Shown in pieces: positions 1-9,215 of a stretch of 64,000 nt of DNA. Positions within the stretch are counted from its first letter, which is position 1; every line of letters starts with the position of its first letter. The translations under genes and the position numbers were made by a program. Source of the stretch: HLUCCA09 sp039822045 (GTDB taxonomy: Bacteria; Pseudomonadota; Alphaproteobacteria; Rhodobacterales; Rhodobacteraceae); assembly GCA_039822045.1 (NCBI GenBank), contig JBCBMY010000003.1, positions 248,001 through 312,000 on the forward strand. Direction: 5' to 3'. Below the pieces are notes generated by a model. The model made no database searches. It worked only from the letters and a program-made list of their open reading frames with translations, and was not told the DNA's origin.

Positions 1-522
1 GAGGGTCACCTTGTTTGCGAAGTTGGTCAGGAAGAGAGCCTCTTCGACCGCGGTGTTCCCGCCGCCCACGACCACAACGTCCTTGCCGCGATAGAAAAAC
101 CCGTCGCAGGTGGCACAGGCCGAAACGCCGAAGCCCTTGAAGTGTTCCTCCGATTGCAGGCCCAGCCACTTTGCTTGTGCGCCCGTCGCAAGTATCACTG
201 AGTCGGCCGTGTACTCTGTGCCGCCGTCGCCCAAGGCGCGAAACGGCCGCACGCTCAAATCTATCTCACTGATGTGGTCAGAGATGATCTCGGTGCCAAC
301 CTCGCGGGCATGGCTCTCCATCCGCACCATGAGATCGGGGCCCTGCACGGTCGTGTCACCGGGCCAGTTTTCGACCTCTGTCGTTATGGTCAATTGGCCG
401 CCCGGCTGGATGCCCTGGATCAGCACCGGGTTCAGCATCGCCCGCGAAGCGTACACGGCTGCCGTGTATCCCGCTGGGCCCGAACCAATGATCAGAACTC
501 GCGTGTGACGCGTCTCAGGCAT
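1..522 (-). CDS. trxB: Thioredoxin reductase, 5' part (cut by window edge)
   Basis: FAD/NADPH-dependent reductase of thioredoxin in the cytoplasm. About 174 N-terminal residues are visible and the gene runs off the left edge. The N-terminal FAD-binding motif GSGPAGYTAAVYA follows the start directly. The redox-active CATC within SACATCDGFFY is present, followed by the NADPH-site GGGNTAVEEA, as in bacterial TrxB (usually about 320 residues). The start is the ATG at 520-522. It diverges from an Lrp/AsnC regulator across about 195 bp, a pairing common in Rhodobacterales. Identification is firm; only the truncation is artificial. Confidence 0.93.
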   Translation of the reverse strand, partial: MPETRHTRVLIIGSGPAGYTAAVYASRAMLNPVLIQGIQPGGQLTITTEVENWPGDTTVQGPDLMVRMESHAREVGTEIISDHISEIDLSVRPFRALGDGGTEYTADSVILATGAQAKWLGLQSEEHFKGFGVSACATCDGFFYRGKDVVVVGGGNTAVEEALFLTNFANKVTL

Positions 523-717
523 CGAATCCCTCTTCGCAAACTGGTCCCGATGCTCTGGAGCATGCACCGGAGAAAGGAGATATAGGGCAGCCCTGCGGGC
601 CATGAAACCCATACTTTCTCAGCCGCACGCACCCATCTGAAAATTGCGCGCCAAGGAAATATTATTGCGCGAGCGGGCGCCTTGGCATACAATTCGCGAA
701 ACGGTGAGGGGAACTCG

Positions 718-1218
718 ATGCCGGCCAGCAAGCTCGATGCAATCGATCGGATGATCCTCGCGGAGTTGCAGGCGGACGGCAGGATGACGAATGTCGAGCT
801 TGCGCGCCGTGTAGGTATCTCGGCGCCGCCATGTCTCCGCCGCGTAAGATCGCTCGAGGAGCAGGGCTATATTCGCGGCTACCATTCCGACGTCGACCCG
901 CGCGCCTTGGGTTTTGAAGTGCAGGTCTTTGCGCTCGTTGGCCTCGACAATCAATCAGAGGCGGCCCTCTCTGCGTTCGAGGCACGCTGCAACGCGTGGC
1001 CGCTCGTGCGCGAATGCCACATGCTGAATGGCGAGATCGACTTCATTCTGAAGTGCGTCGCGCCCGACCTGTCGACGTTTCAGACCTTTCTAACAGAGCA
1101 GCTTACCGCCGCCGAGCATGTCGCGAGCGTCAAGACCTCACTTGTGATCCGCGGCGCCAAGGACGAGCCCGCCGTGCCGTTCGAAGTGCTGGAAGAGCGT
1201 CTCAGGCAGACGGCCTGA
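718..1218 (+). CDS. Lrp/AsnC family transcriptional regulator
   Basis: A 166-residue DNA-binding regulator. The N-terminal AsnC-type helix-turn-helix covers roughly residues 5-60 (LDAIDRMILAELQADGRM, then RRVGISAPPCLRRVRSLEEQG). An effector-binding RAM/AsnC ligand domain (VFALVGL to SLVIRG) follows. The ATG at 718 is chosen over an in-frame start at 682 because GAGGGGA lies just upstream and family members begin shortly before LDxIDRxIL. Its position divergent from trxB suggests it may control that gene or itself; the regulated target and effector cannot be read from the sequence. Confidence 0.9.
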   Translation: MPASKLDAIDRMILAELQADGRMTNVELARRVGISAPPCLRRVRSLEEQGYIRGYHSDVDPRALGFEVQVFALVGLDNQSEAALSAFEARCNAWPLVRECHMLNGEIDFILKCVAPDLSTFQTFLTEQLTAAEHVASVKTSLVIRGAKDEPAVPFEVLEERLRQTA

Positions 1219-1287
1219 GGATGAACGCGATCTTGTTGCGCATTTCCGTTGTGAAGCGAGCGAGGCTGCCTCTTGGCGCTGACCCGT

Positions 1288-2052
1288 CTATCCGCGGAGA
1301 TACCGAAAGAGCGCCGACGCGCCCCATCCGGCGGCAATTGCAATCGCCAAAGAGAGCACGCCGTAGACCAAGGGCTGTTCGTGCGCGAGGGTGTAGATGA
1401 AGCGTTCCAGACCCACTTTTCGCACATCCAAGATACGGGTGTACTCCGCGACCACCTTCTTGTCCCGCGTCAGAAAGATGCGCGTATTGTAGTCGCCCTC
1501 GACGAGGTTCGCAGGCAGCGCAATGGTTGTCCGGAAGAGCGCCTGGTCGGTCAGTTGAACCGCGCCCTCTTGGACCTGGTAGAGCCCTTCGGCCTCGCGA
1601 ATACGGATCAGCGCGTCTGTGAAATCCTCGGATCTTTCGATCTCTGCTCCGACGGATCGGATGGCCCGCGATGTGGTGATCGAATGTCGCAAGTCCTCGA
1701 CATCGAAGAGAATGTCGGAAAGCGGTGCGCTTGTGGCGACCTTGTAGAGGGTCGGGGCCAGATCCACGTCGACCGCGACAGTGTTGACCCAGATCAGCGC
1801 CACCCTGTCTTTCTTGCGGACGGTGACTGGCCTAAGCGGCCCCGAGACCGTCACGATCACCTCGACTGGGGCCAGGTTCGGATCGGCCCCGACATCCGGC
1901 TTGATCGCCCCGAACACAACGATCTCGGAGCCGTCGAAGTTGGCGTCAATCGACACCCGCGCCTGGCTGAGGTCGGCCACAATCTTCTGTGCGCCGACCG
2001 GCACCGCGCAGAGCACCATCGCAAGGGCTAGGAGCGAAGCAAGCCGCCCCAT
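1288..2052 (-). CDS. TIGR02186 family protein, exported and membrane-anchored
   Basis: A 254-residue conserved alphaproteobacterial protein of unknown biochemical role. An N-terminal signal peptide (LASLLALAMVLCAVPVGAQ) is followed by an extracytoplasmic beta-rich domain with the VFGAI segment. A C-terminal transmembrane helix (VYGVLSLAIAIAAGWGASALF) comes just before a short basic tail. The ATG at 2052 overlaps the stop of the upstream TSUP gene by one base (TGATG), so the two are translationally coupled. This pairing recurs in the family and suggests a periplasmic partner of the TSUP transporter. A function beyond that is not known to me. Confidence 0.82.
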   Translation of the reverse strand: MGRLASLLALAMVLCAVPVGAQKIVADLSQARVSIDANFDGSEIVVFGAIKPDVGADPNLAPVEVIVTVSGPLRPVTVRKKDRVALIWVNTVAVDVDLAPTLYKVATSAPLSDILFDVEDLRHSITTSRAIRSVGAEIERSEDFTDALIRIREAEGLYQVQEGAVQLTDQALFRTTIALPANLVEGDYNTRIFLTRDKKVVAEYTRILDVRKVGLERFIYTLAHEQPLVYGVLSLAIAIAAGWGASALFRYLRG

Positions 2053-2975
2053 CAATGCCCCTCCGTCTCGCCAAGCGTGTAGAGCTCGGCGGGCTGGATC
2101 AGGAGGTCGAGCGCGAGCTTGCCGCACACGCCAAGGACAAGAAGGGCGAGAAGGATACGAAGCTGCTCCGCCTTCATCCGAGTTCCGATCTGCGTGCCGA
2201 TCTGCGCCCCGATGACGCCTCCGACGAGCAGGAGCACCGCCAGCATCATGTCGACCGTGAAGTTCGTTGTGGCGTGCAGAAGCGTGGTGAAGGCCGTGAC
2301 GAAAATGATCTGAAAGAGAGACGTTCCCACAACCACCTTGGTCGGCATGCCAAGGAGGTAAATCATGGCCGGCACCATGATGAAGCCGCCGCCGACCCCC
2401 ATGATGGCCGCCAGCACGCCGACAATCACGCCGACGACAAGCGGTGGAAGAACGGAGATATAGAGACCGGACGTGCGAAACCGCATCTTGAACGGCAGTG
2501 CGTCGATCCACGTTCGATGCCGCCGAGTGGGGGCGGGCGCGCCGCCGGCCGCCCTGCTGCGCCGCAGGGCGTTTAGCGACTCAATGAACATCAGCCCGCC
2601 GATCACGCCGAGGAACACCACGTAGCAAAGGCGGACCAGCAGATCGACCTGACCAAGCGACTTCAGCCAGTTGAACACGGCCACGCCCAGGGCGGCGCCG
2701 ACGAGCCCGCCAATCAGGAGGACCGTCCCCATCCGAAGATCAACCGTTCGGCGCCTCAGATGTGCGAGAACACCCGAAAATGACGAGGCTACGATCTGGT
2801 TTGCCTCTGTGGCGACCGCGACGGCCGGGGGAATGCCAATGAAGAACAGAAGCGGCGTCATGAGGAAGCCGCCACCCACTCCGAACATCCCCGACAAGAC
2901 GCCGACCATCCCGCCGAGTCCCAAGAGCAGGAACGCGTTGACGGACACCTCGGCGATCGGAAGGTAAATCTGCAT
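2052..2975 (-). CDS. TSUP (TauE/SafE) family anion exporter
   Basis: A 307-residue integral membrane protein of the sulfite/organosulfonate exporter family. It has about eight hydrophobic segments and two copies of the family glycine motif (MFGVGGGFLMTPLL near the N-terminus and IMGVGGGFIMVPAMIYL in the middle). The ATG at 2975 (MQIYLPIAEV) is preferred as the usual family start. An in-frame GTG at 2996, with GAAGGA a few bases upstream, would add seven residues and cannot be excluded. It forms a two-gene operon with the TIGR02186 gene. The substrate is not shown by the sequence; sulfite or a related sulfur anion is the family inference. Confidence 0.85.
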   Translation of the reverse strand: MQIYLPIAEVSVNAFLLLGLGGMVGVLSGMFGVGGGFLMTPLLFFIGIPPAVAVATEANQIVASSFSGVLAHLRRRTVDLRMGTVLLIGGLVGAALGVAVFNWLKSLGQVDLLVRLCYVVFLGVIGGLMFIESLNALRRSRAAGGAPAPTRRHRTWIDALPFKMRFRTSGLYISVLPPLVVGVIVGVLAAIMGVGGGFIMVPAMIYLLGMPTKVVVGTSLFQIIFVTAFTTLLHATTNFTVDMMLAVLLLVGGVIGAQIGTQIGTRMKAEQLRILLALLVLGVCGKLALDLLIQPAELYTLGETEGH

Positions 2976-3110
2976 GGAGCCAGATAAGCCTTCCACATGT
3001 CCTTCGGCAACGCCCCTTTGCAGGTGCAGCGCCGCAACTCCGCCAGAGCCTCGTTTTGCGGCGACGCTGGGGCCGGGTCAGGTTCGACCTTTCGGAAAGC
3101 TGACGGTCGT

Positions 3111-4076
3111 CTACCGCTCCTTAACGTAGGGCTCGCCGCCCGCGCGAGGCGGTATAGCCTTGCCGACAAATCCCGCGAGAATGATGACGGTCAGAATGTA
3201 CGGCAGGCTGTCCATGACCTGAACGGGGATGGTAATGCCGCCGAGGTCGATGGACTGATACCGCAGGGCAAGGGCCTGTAGCAGGCCAAATAGCAGACAG
3301 GCCCCCAGCGCGTGCCAGGGCCGCCACTTGGCAAAAATAAGCGCAGCGAGCGCGATATAGCCGCGTCCCGCTGTCATATCTTTCACAAAGCCCGCCTGAA
3401 GCGCCGTGGCGAGGTACGCGCCCGCCAGCCCGCACAGAAGACCGCAAATCGCAACGGCCGCAAAGCGCAGGCCGGTGACTGACACACCCGCGGTGTCGAC
3501 TGCCGCTGGGTTTTCCCCAACGGCACGCAAGCGCAGCCCGAACCTGGTGCGAAACAGGATCCACCAGGTTAAAGGCACCGCGGCAAGGGCCACGTAGACC
3601 AGGATGGAATGCCCTGAAATCAAGTCTGAATAGACAGGACCGACGATCGGTACGTCGGCCAAAGCTTGGGCGAAGGGCAACTCGATCGGCTGAAACCGCG
3701 CTCCGCCTATCAAGGACGGTGTGCGGCCGCCTTGGGAGAACCAGCTCTGCGCCACCACCACCGTCATGCCCGCAGCGAGGAAATTGATCGCAACACCGGA
3801 GATCAACTGATTGCCTCGGAACGTAATCGAAGCCAGGCCATGGACCGCCGACAGCAGGAGCGACCCTGCAATTCCGGCTAGAAGACCCACCCAAACGGAT
3901 CCCGAGACATAGGCGAAGGCGGCGGACGTGAAGGCGGCGATGAGCATCTTGCCTTCCAGCCCGATATCGAAAATTCCTGCCCGCTCACTGAACAGACCCG
4001 CGAGGCAGGCCAGCAGAAGCGGGGTTGCCAGCCGCAGCGTCGAGTCGAGGATCTGGATTAGTGTCGGGAAATCCAT
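3111..4076 (-). CDS. BMP-type nucleoside ABC transporter, permease 2
   Basis: A 321-residue inner-membrane permease of the branched-chain amino acid/BPD_transp_2 superfamily, of the type paired with BMP binding proteins for nucleoside import. Characteristic segments are LFSERAGIFDIGLEGKMLIAA near the N-terminus and RAVGENPAAVDTAGVSV before the C-terminal membrane helices. The ATG at 4076 overlaps the stop of the LysE-family gene by one base (TGATG). It is the last gene of the minus-strand transporter operon that begins with the BMP gene at 8615. Confidence 0.88.
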   Translation of the reverse strand: MDFPTLIQILDSTLRLATPLLLACLAGLFSERAGIFDIGLEGKMLIAAFTSAAFAYVSGSVWVGLLAGIAGSLLLSAVHGLASITFRGNQLISGVAINFLAAGMTVVVAQSWFSQGGRTPSLIGGARFQPIELPFAQALADVPIVGPVYSDLISGHSILVYVALAAVPLTWWILFRTRFGLRLRAVGENPAAVDTAGVSVTGLRFAAVAICGLLCGLAGAYLATALQAGFVKDMTAGRGYIALAALIFAKWRPWHALGACLLFGLLQALALRYQSIDLGGITIPVQVMDSLPYILTVIILAGFVGKAIPPRAGGEPYVKER

Positions 4077-4714
4077 CAACCGCGCTCCGCAGCCAACCTG
4101 AAGGCGAAAAAGGCAAAGAGTGCACCAAGTGCCCCTTCGATCCACCGCCGGGCGGATCCGTAGGCGCTGCGAAATGGTCCTGATGAAAGCAGGACGGCCC
4201 AAGCGCCATGGCAGCCAAAGGAAATCAGCCATGCCCCCGTCACGAAGAGCGCGATCACGAGCGGACCGCCGCCTTGCGTCGCAGCGACGGCATTGATTGC
4301 GATCCAGAAGACGATTGCCTTGGGGTTTGTGACCTGAAGCGCCATGCCCGCAAGGAATTGCCTCCATCGGGACTGCGCGGCGACGTGCAGGGCGACAGGG
4401 GGCGGTGCCTCACTCGCTGCCTTCCGGAATGCGCCCCAGGCGAGCCATGCAAGATAGGCGGCGCCGATGAGCCGGACGGCGCTCATAGCCCAGGCGGCCT
4501 CCGAAAGGACGAGGCCGAGGCCCAACATCGTGCCAAGGTTCAGAACCACGCTTCCTGTCGCAATACCGGCAGACGCGATCAGCGCCGATAGGCGGCCCTG
4601 GCCGAGACCGATCCCCAAAAGCATCGCCACTGCCGGCCCCGGCGACGACGCGGCGACCAGAAGAATGGCATAGGCGGCAGCGAAGCCCGGGAGATAGGGA
4701 AGAAGGTCAGTCAT
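4076..4714 (-). CDS. LysE family exporter inside the ABC operon
   Basis: A 212-residue, roughly six-helix membrane protein of the LysE/RhtB amino-acid exporter family. It shows SPGPAVAMLLGIGLGQGRLSAL in the first third and the family motif ALQVTNPKAIVFWIAI in the middle. The ATG at 4714 is chosen as the family-like start (MTDLLPYLPGF); upstream in-frame sequence is unlike the family. Its stop overlaps the start of the downstream ABC permease, and 75 bp separate it from the upstream permease, so it belongs to the operon. It could export a metabolite arising from the imported nucleoside. This is inference; the substrate is unknown. Confidence 0.87.
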   Translation of the reverse strand: MTDLLPYLPGFAAAYAILLVAASSPGPAVAMLLGIGLGQGRLSALIASAGIATGSVVLNLGTMLGLGLVLSEAAWAMSAVRLIGAAYLAWLAWGAFRKAASEAPPPVALHVAAQSRWRQFLAGMALQVTNPKAIVFWIAINAVAATQGGGPLVIALFVTGAWLISFGCHGAWAVLLSSGPFRSAYGSARRWIEGALGALFAFFAFRLAAERG

Positions 4715-4789
4715 CGCGCGCTCCGGACCGGCCGGGCATGCCGGGTCGACCGAGCCAAAGGCGGCTCCACCCTGATCCCCCGCCAACCT

Positions 4790-5911
4790 TCATTCGGCAG
4801 GTCCCGGTTTGGCGTTGCGTTCGTGCCGCCGGCTGACGGCCAGGAACGCCCGCTCGATCGGCATACGAACCATATTGTCGAGCGCGCCGGTGAACAGGAT
4901 CACAAGGGCCTGGATCACGACGATCAGCTCGCGCGGGATCGACATCCAGAGTGCGAGTTCCGCCCCACCCTGATAGAGGAAGCCAAAGAGGATCGCCGCA
5001 AGGGCGACACCGAACGGGTGGTTGCGACCCATGAGGGCCACCGCGATACCGATAAAGCCTGCCCCTTCAACCGAGTTCAGGACCAGTCGCTCGGCCTCGC
5101 CCATCACGTTGTTGATTGCCATGAGGCCGGCGAGCCCCCCGGAGATCACCATGGCAACGACCGTGATCTTTACCGGAGAGATGCCGGCATAGACGGCCGC
5201 TGGTTCCGATTGCCCGAAGGCCCTGATCTCGTAGCCGAGTCGTGTGCGCCAAATCAGGAGCCAAACCAGGATGCAAGCAAGAATGGCAAGAAAGAACGAT
5301 ATGTTGACCGGCGCCGATTCCGAAAATGCGATGCCAAACGGCGCAAGGATCTCACTCAAGGTTGGCAGGTTCGTGCCCTCTGGAAACCGAGAAGTTGCCG
5401 GGTCCATCGCCCCTTCAGGCCGCAGGACATTCACTAGCATGTAGTTCAGAAGCGCCGCCGCGATGAAATTGAACATGATGGTGGTGATAACGATGTGGCT
5501 CCCGCGCTTGGCCTGCAGCCATCCCGGGATCAGGGCCCAGAGCGCGCCGAAGGCCGCGCCCCCGATCATGGCCGCTGGCAGCGCGATAGCCCAATGGGGC
5601 CATGGGATCGCAAGGCAGACGAGCGCAACCCCTAGGCCGCCGAGCGTCGCCTGTCCTTCGGCGCCGATGTTGAAGAGCGACGCATGGAATGCGACGGAGA
5701 ACGCAAGCCCCGTGAAAATGAAGTTCGTCGCGTAGTAGAGCGTGTAGCCCCAGCCGTAGGTCGACCCAAAGGCCCCAGTCACCATGAGTTGCACGGCTTC
5801 CACCGGATCTTGCCCGATTGCCCAGATCACGATCGCCGAAAGACCGAAGGCCAAGAGTACGCTGATCAGAGGGACCAGCACGACATCGGCCCACTTCGGC
5901 ATGGCGGTCAT
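4790..5911 (-). CDS. BMP-type nucleoside ABC transporter, permease 1
   Basis: A 373-residue inner-membrane permease, homologous to its partner at 3111-4076 but longer. It shows FHASLFNIGAEGQATLGGLG and the cytoplasmic loop IRAFGQSEPAAVYAGISPVK typical of BMP-linked permeases, with nine to ten hydrophobic stretches. The ATG at 5911 overlaps the stop of the ATPase gene by four bases (ATGA), giving translational coupling. Together with the ATPase, the second permease and the BMP protein it makes a complete importer. Confidence 0.9.
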   Translation of the reverse strand: MTAMPKWADVVLVPLISVLLAFGLSAIVIWAIGQDPVEAVQLMVTGAFGSTYGWGYTLYYATNFIFTGLAFSVAFHASLFNIGAEGQATLGGLGVALVCLAIPWPHWAIALPAAMIGGAAFGALWALIPGWLQAKRGSHIVITTIMFNFIAAALLNYMLVNVLRPEGAMDPATSRFPEGTNLPTLSEILAPFGIAFSESAPVNISFFLAILACILVWLLIWRTRLGYEIRAFGQSEPAAVYAGISPVKITVVAMVISGGLAGLMAINNVMGEAERLVLNSVEGAGFIGIAVALMGRNHPFGVALAAILFGFLYQGGAELALWMSIPRELIVVIQALVILFTGALDNMVRMPIERAFLAVSRRHERNAKPGPAE

Positions 5912-7506
5912 ACGTGCGTCTCCCCGCAGGCTTGCCCAATCCGCTCTTCCGCGGCTTTGGGAACGGGCTGGCCCGAAGGCACTTGGTCCATCCCAGCCAT
6001 CAACAGGCCAAGTTCGGCCTCGTTGGTCTCGTGCGGCAACCGTTCGCCCATAATCCGGCCGTCGAACATGACGGCGATCCGGTCGCTAAGCCCCATGATC
6101 TCGTCTAGTTCCACCGAGACGAGCAGCACGGCTTTGCCAGCATCGCGCAACTCTACGATCCGCTGGTGGATGAACTCGATGGCGCCAATGTCGACACCGC
6201 GGGTCGGCTGACCCACGAGCAGGAGATCAGGGTTGCGCTCGATTTCGCGCGCAAGAACGATCTTTTGCTGATTGCCGCCGGAAAAGCTCTTGGCTTCCAG
6301 CCAGCAGTTCGCGGGTCGGACGTCAAAGCGTTCGATCTTGCCCTCGGCATCCTGGCGCAGGGCCTGATTGTCCATCAGGACGCCACGATTGTAGGCGTCG
6401 TCATGGTGATAGCCAAAGCCCACGTCTTCCCACGCCTTGAACTCCATGATGAGACCAAGGCGCTGCCGATCCTCTGGTACGTGTGCGATGCCGCGCTCCC
6501 GGCGCGACCGCGCATCCGAGCGGCTGCCCGAAAGGTCGAGTTCCTGCGCGTTCAGTCTGACATGGCCCGCCGCCGTCTGGATGCCGCCAAGAACATCCAA
6601 AAGCTCCGACTGCCCGTTGCCCGCGACGCCTGCGATCCCGAGAATCTCTCCTGCCCGCACCTGAAACGACACGCCTTTGAGCCGCTCGACACCCTTGTCG
6701 TCAGTGACCCGCAGATCCTCGACGTCGAGGACCATTTTACCGGGGGACGCGGGCTTTTTGTCGACCCGCAGAAGAACTTTCCGCCCGACCATGAGTTCGG
6801 CAAGCTCTGTCGGGCTCGTTTCGCTGGTCTTTACCGTCGCAACCATCTCGCCGCGACGCATGACCGACACGTTGTCGGTGATATCCATGATCTCGCGGAG
6901 CTTGTGGGTGATGAGGATGATCGTCTTGCCCTCATCGCGCAGTCCTTTGAGGATCCGAAACAGGTGATCGGCTTCGGCCGGCGTGAGAACGCCGGTTGGC
7001 TCGTCGAGGATCAAGATGTCGGCATGCCTGTAGAGCGCCTTCAGAATCTCAACGCGCTGCTGCGTGCCGACGCCGACCTCTTCGATGACGGCGTCCGGGT
7101 CGACCTGCAGCTCATATTCCCGGCTCAGGTCCGTGAGGCTTTGCCGGGCTTTGGCCAGCGAGGGCCGCAGGAACGCCCCGTCTTCGGCGCCAAGCACGAC
7201 GTTTTCAAGGACGGTAAAGTTTTCGACTAGTTTGAAATGCTGGAACACCATGCCGATGCCAGCGGCGATCGCCGCCTGGCTGTCGGCAATCTCGGTCCTT
7301 TGCCCGCCGATCCAGATCTCTCCTCGGTCCGCCTTGTAGAAGCCGTAGAGGATGGACATGAGGGTGGATTTGCCGGCGCCATTTTCGCCGATAATGCCGT
7401 GGATGGTGCCCGGCATCACTCGAATCGAGATGTCCTTGTTGGCCTGAACGGGCCCGAACGCCTTGGAGATGCCCTTCAATTCAATCGCGGGTGAGGTCTC
7501 GGCCAA
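5908..7506 (-). CDS. BMP-type nucleoside ABC transporter, double ATPase
   Basis: Energising subunit with two tandem ABC cassettes (about 532 residues). Cassette 1 has Walker A GENGAGKST, a signature-like VGVGTQQRVEILKAL and Walker B ILILDEPT. Cassette 2 has a degenerate Walker A (GVAGNGQSE), signature SFSGGNQQK and LLLVGQPTRGVD, the usual asymmetry in this subfamily. A TTG start at 7506 is preferred because GGAGGCGA stands five bases before it. The in-frame ATG at 7557 would add 17 residues but has no clear ribosome site. The gene lies about 110 bp after the BMP gene, with a hairpin between them. Confidence 0.9.
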   Translation of the reverse strand: MAETSPAIELKGISKAFGPVQANKDISIRVMPGTIHGIIGENGAGKSTLMSILYGFYKADRGEIWIGGQRTEIADSQAAIAAGIGMVFQHFKLVENFTVLENVVLGAEDGAFLRPSLAKARQSLTDLSREYELQVDPDAVIEEVGVGTQQRVEILKALYRHADILILDEPTGVLTPAEADHLFRILKGLRDEGKTIILITHKLREIMDITDNVSVMRRGEMVATVKTSETSPTELAELMVGRKVLLRVDKKPASPGKMVLDVEDLRVTDDKGVERLKGVSFQVRAGEILGIAGVAGNGQSELLDVLGGIQTAAGHVRLNAQELDLSGSRSDARSRRERGIAHVPEDRQRLGLIMEFKAWEDVGFGYHHDDAYNRGVLMDNQALRQDAEGKIERFDVRPANCWLEAKSFSGGNQQKIVLAREIERNPDLLLVGQPTRGVDIGAIEFIHQRIVELRDAGKAVLLVSVELDEIMGLSDRIAVMFDGRIMGERLPHETNEAELGLLMAGMDQVPSGQPVPKAAEERIGQACGETHV

Positions 7507-7584
7507 GGTCTCGCCTCCGGGACGCGCCCGACAGACCAATGCCCCGGTGCGCCCCATGAATGTCGTGTGTAGTCCAGTCTGCGG

Positions 7585-7611
7585 GTCTGGGGAGCGCCAA
7601 GCCCCCCAGAC
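7585..7611 (-). terminator. Intercistronic hairpin after the BMP gene
   Basis: A perfect 8-bp stem (GTCTGGGG at 7585-7592 with CCCCAGAC at 7604-7611) and an 11-base loop lie between the binding-protein stop and the ATPase start. No U-run follows on the minus strand. It is more likely a partial attenuator or 3'-end stabiliser that raises the level of binding-protein mRNA than a full terminator. Confidence 0.5.
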
Positions 7612-7619
7612 GGTGCACG

Positions 7620-8615
7620 TCAGAAGCTGAGTGCGGGGCAGGTGTTGTCGCTGGTGTAGTCGTGGACCGCGAGGTCACCTGACGCGATCTGCGCAGCCGC
7701 CTCGTCGACGCTGGCCTTCATGTCGTCAGACACGAGCTCGGCGTTGTTGTCGTCGAGCGCATAGCCCACGCCTGCGTTCGCGATCCCCATCACACGGATA
7801 CCAGTTTCCAGCCCGGGCCCGTCGGAGAAGGCTTCAAAAACGGCATTGTCCACCCGCTTCATCATCGAGGTCAGAACCTCGCCGGGGTGCAGGTGGTTTT
7901 GGTTGCTGTCCACGCCAATCGACAGGATGTCCTCGTCGGCTGCTGCCTGCAGGACACCCACGCCGGTTCCGCCGGCCGCCGCATAAACCACGTCGGCGCC
8001 CTGGCCGATCTGGGCTTTGGTCAGCTCAGCGCCCTTCACCGGATCATTCCACGCGGCCGGTGTCGTGCCAGTCATGTTGGCGATGACCTCGGCGTCCGGA
8101 TTGACGGCCTTCACGCCTTGAGCGTAGCCGCACGCGAACTTGCGGATCAGCGGGATATCCATGCCGCCGATGAAGCCGACGGTGCCGCTCTCTGACGCCA
8201 TCGCGGCCATCATCCCGACGAGGTAAGAGCCCTCGTGCTCGTTGAACACAACCGAGCGCACATTGGGCTCATCCACCACCATGTCGATGATCGCGAATGA
8301 GGTGTCGGGATAGTCGGGAGCCACCTCGCTCAGGACATTGCCAAAGGCGAAGCCGGTCATCACCACCGGGTTAGAGCCGCTTTCGGCGAGACGCCGCAAA
8401 GCCTGTTCGCGCTGCGCTTCGGACTGCATCTCGATCTCGCGGAACGAGCCGCCTGTTTCCTCGGCCCAACGAGTTGCCCCGTTGAAGGCACTTTCGTTGA
8501 ACGACTTGTCAAACTTGCCGCCAAGATCGAACACGATGGCGGGGTCGGCCGCGGCCATACCCGCGCTCAGCGCGATCGCTGCGGCGGCGCCGTAGAGGCT
8601 CTTCGTCAGGGTCAT
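7620..8615 (-). CDS. BMP family nucleoside-binding periplasmic protein
   Basis: A 331-residue substrate-binding protein of the BMP/PnrA family. A signal peptide (residues 1 to about 23, ending SAGMAAA) precedes DPAIVFDLGGKFDKSFNESA, a family hallmark. FAIIDMVVD and VGFIGGMDIPLI follow in the typical order. It is the first gene of the operon (BMP, ATPase, permease 1, LysE, permease 2), so the importer probably takes up purine or other nucleosides. The ATG at 8615 has a GGGAG-like site upstream (GGGAGAGTTCA). Confidence 0.92.
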   Translation of the reverse strand: MTLTKSLYGAAAAIALSAGMAAADPAIVFDLGGKFDKSFNESAFNGATRWAEETGGSFREIEMQSEAQREQALRRLAESGSNPVVMTGFAFGNVLSEVAPDYPDTSFAIIDMVVDEPNVRSVVFNEHEGSYLVGMMAAMASESGTVGFIGGMDIPLIRKFACGYAQGVKAVNPDAEVIANMTGTTPAAWNDPVKGAELTKAQIGQGADVVYAAAGGTGVGVLQAAADEDILSIGVDSNQNHLHPGEVLTSMMKRVDNAVFEAFSDGPGLETGIRVMGIANAGVGYALDDNNAELVSDDMKASVDEAAAQIASGDLAVHDYTSDNTCPALSF

Positions 8616-8801
8616 TGAACTCTCCCGATTGTTGGCACAGGCGAAAGCCGTGGGCTCCCCCGCGCGAAATCACACACGATCTCTTCGTGGATCACAGGAA
8701 AGATAGAGCCAGCGGCACCAATAACGGTCAACCGCTTTTTCCCTTGTGCTACCGTGACGTCCGCTATCGCCAAGCAAGTCGGCGCAACACGGTGCGTGCA
8801 G

Positions 8802-9215
8802 TTAAGAAAAGGTGCGGCCAAGGATTACCGCGTCTTGAGGCGGCCCTTCGTGGCGCAGGTAGTAGCCTCGCCGACGCCCGCGCTCGCGATAGCCTGCCCG
8901 GGCATAGAGCGCTTGAGCGGCGTTGTTGTCTGCGGCGACCTCGAGGACGGCCTCGTGCGCGCCGCGCGCCCGCGCTTCTTCTTCAAACTGTGCAATCAGG
9001 CCTAGTCCAATTCCACAGCGTCTGGTCTCGGGTGAGACGGCGATTGTCAAAAGTTCTGCTTCGCCGGCAGCGACCCGTCCCAGCGCAAAGCCGTTGTCCC
9101 TGGCCAATTGGAAGACGCCCGGAGTGGCAAGGAGTGTCGCAAATTCCTGGGCCGTCCATGGTCTTGATTGGGTGAAGGACAGCTTGTGAAGCGCTGCAAG
9201 CTGCTGCGGGGTCAC
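8802..9215 (-). CDS. rimI: GNAT acetyltransferase, RimI-like (ribosomal protein S18 alanine)
   Basis: A 137-residue GNAT-fold N-acetyltransferase. The acetyl-CoA-binding motif is RRCGIGLGLIAQFEEEA, with the C-terminal NNAAQALYARAGYRERGRR segment typical of RimI. It starts with GTG at 9215, overlapping the stop of tsaB by four bases (GTGA). The tsaB-rimI order is a conserved bacterial pair, which supports assignment to RimI rather than a generic GNAT protein. The expected role is acetylation of the N-terminal alanine of ribosomal protein S18. Confidence 0.85.
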   Translation of the reverse strand: MTPQQLAALHKLSFTQSRPWTAQEFATLLATPGVFQLARDNGFALGRVAAGEAELLTIAVSPETRRCGIGLGLIAQFEEEARARGAHEAVLEVAADNNAAQALYARAGYRERGRRRGYYLRHEGPPQDAVILGRTFS

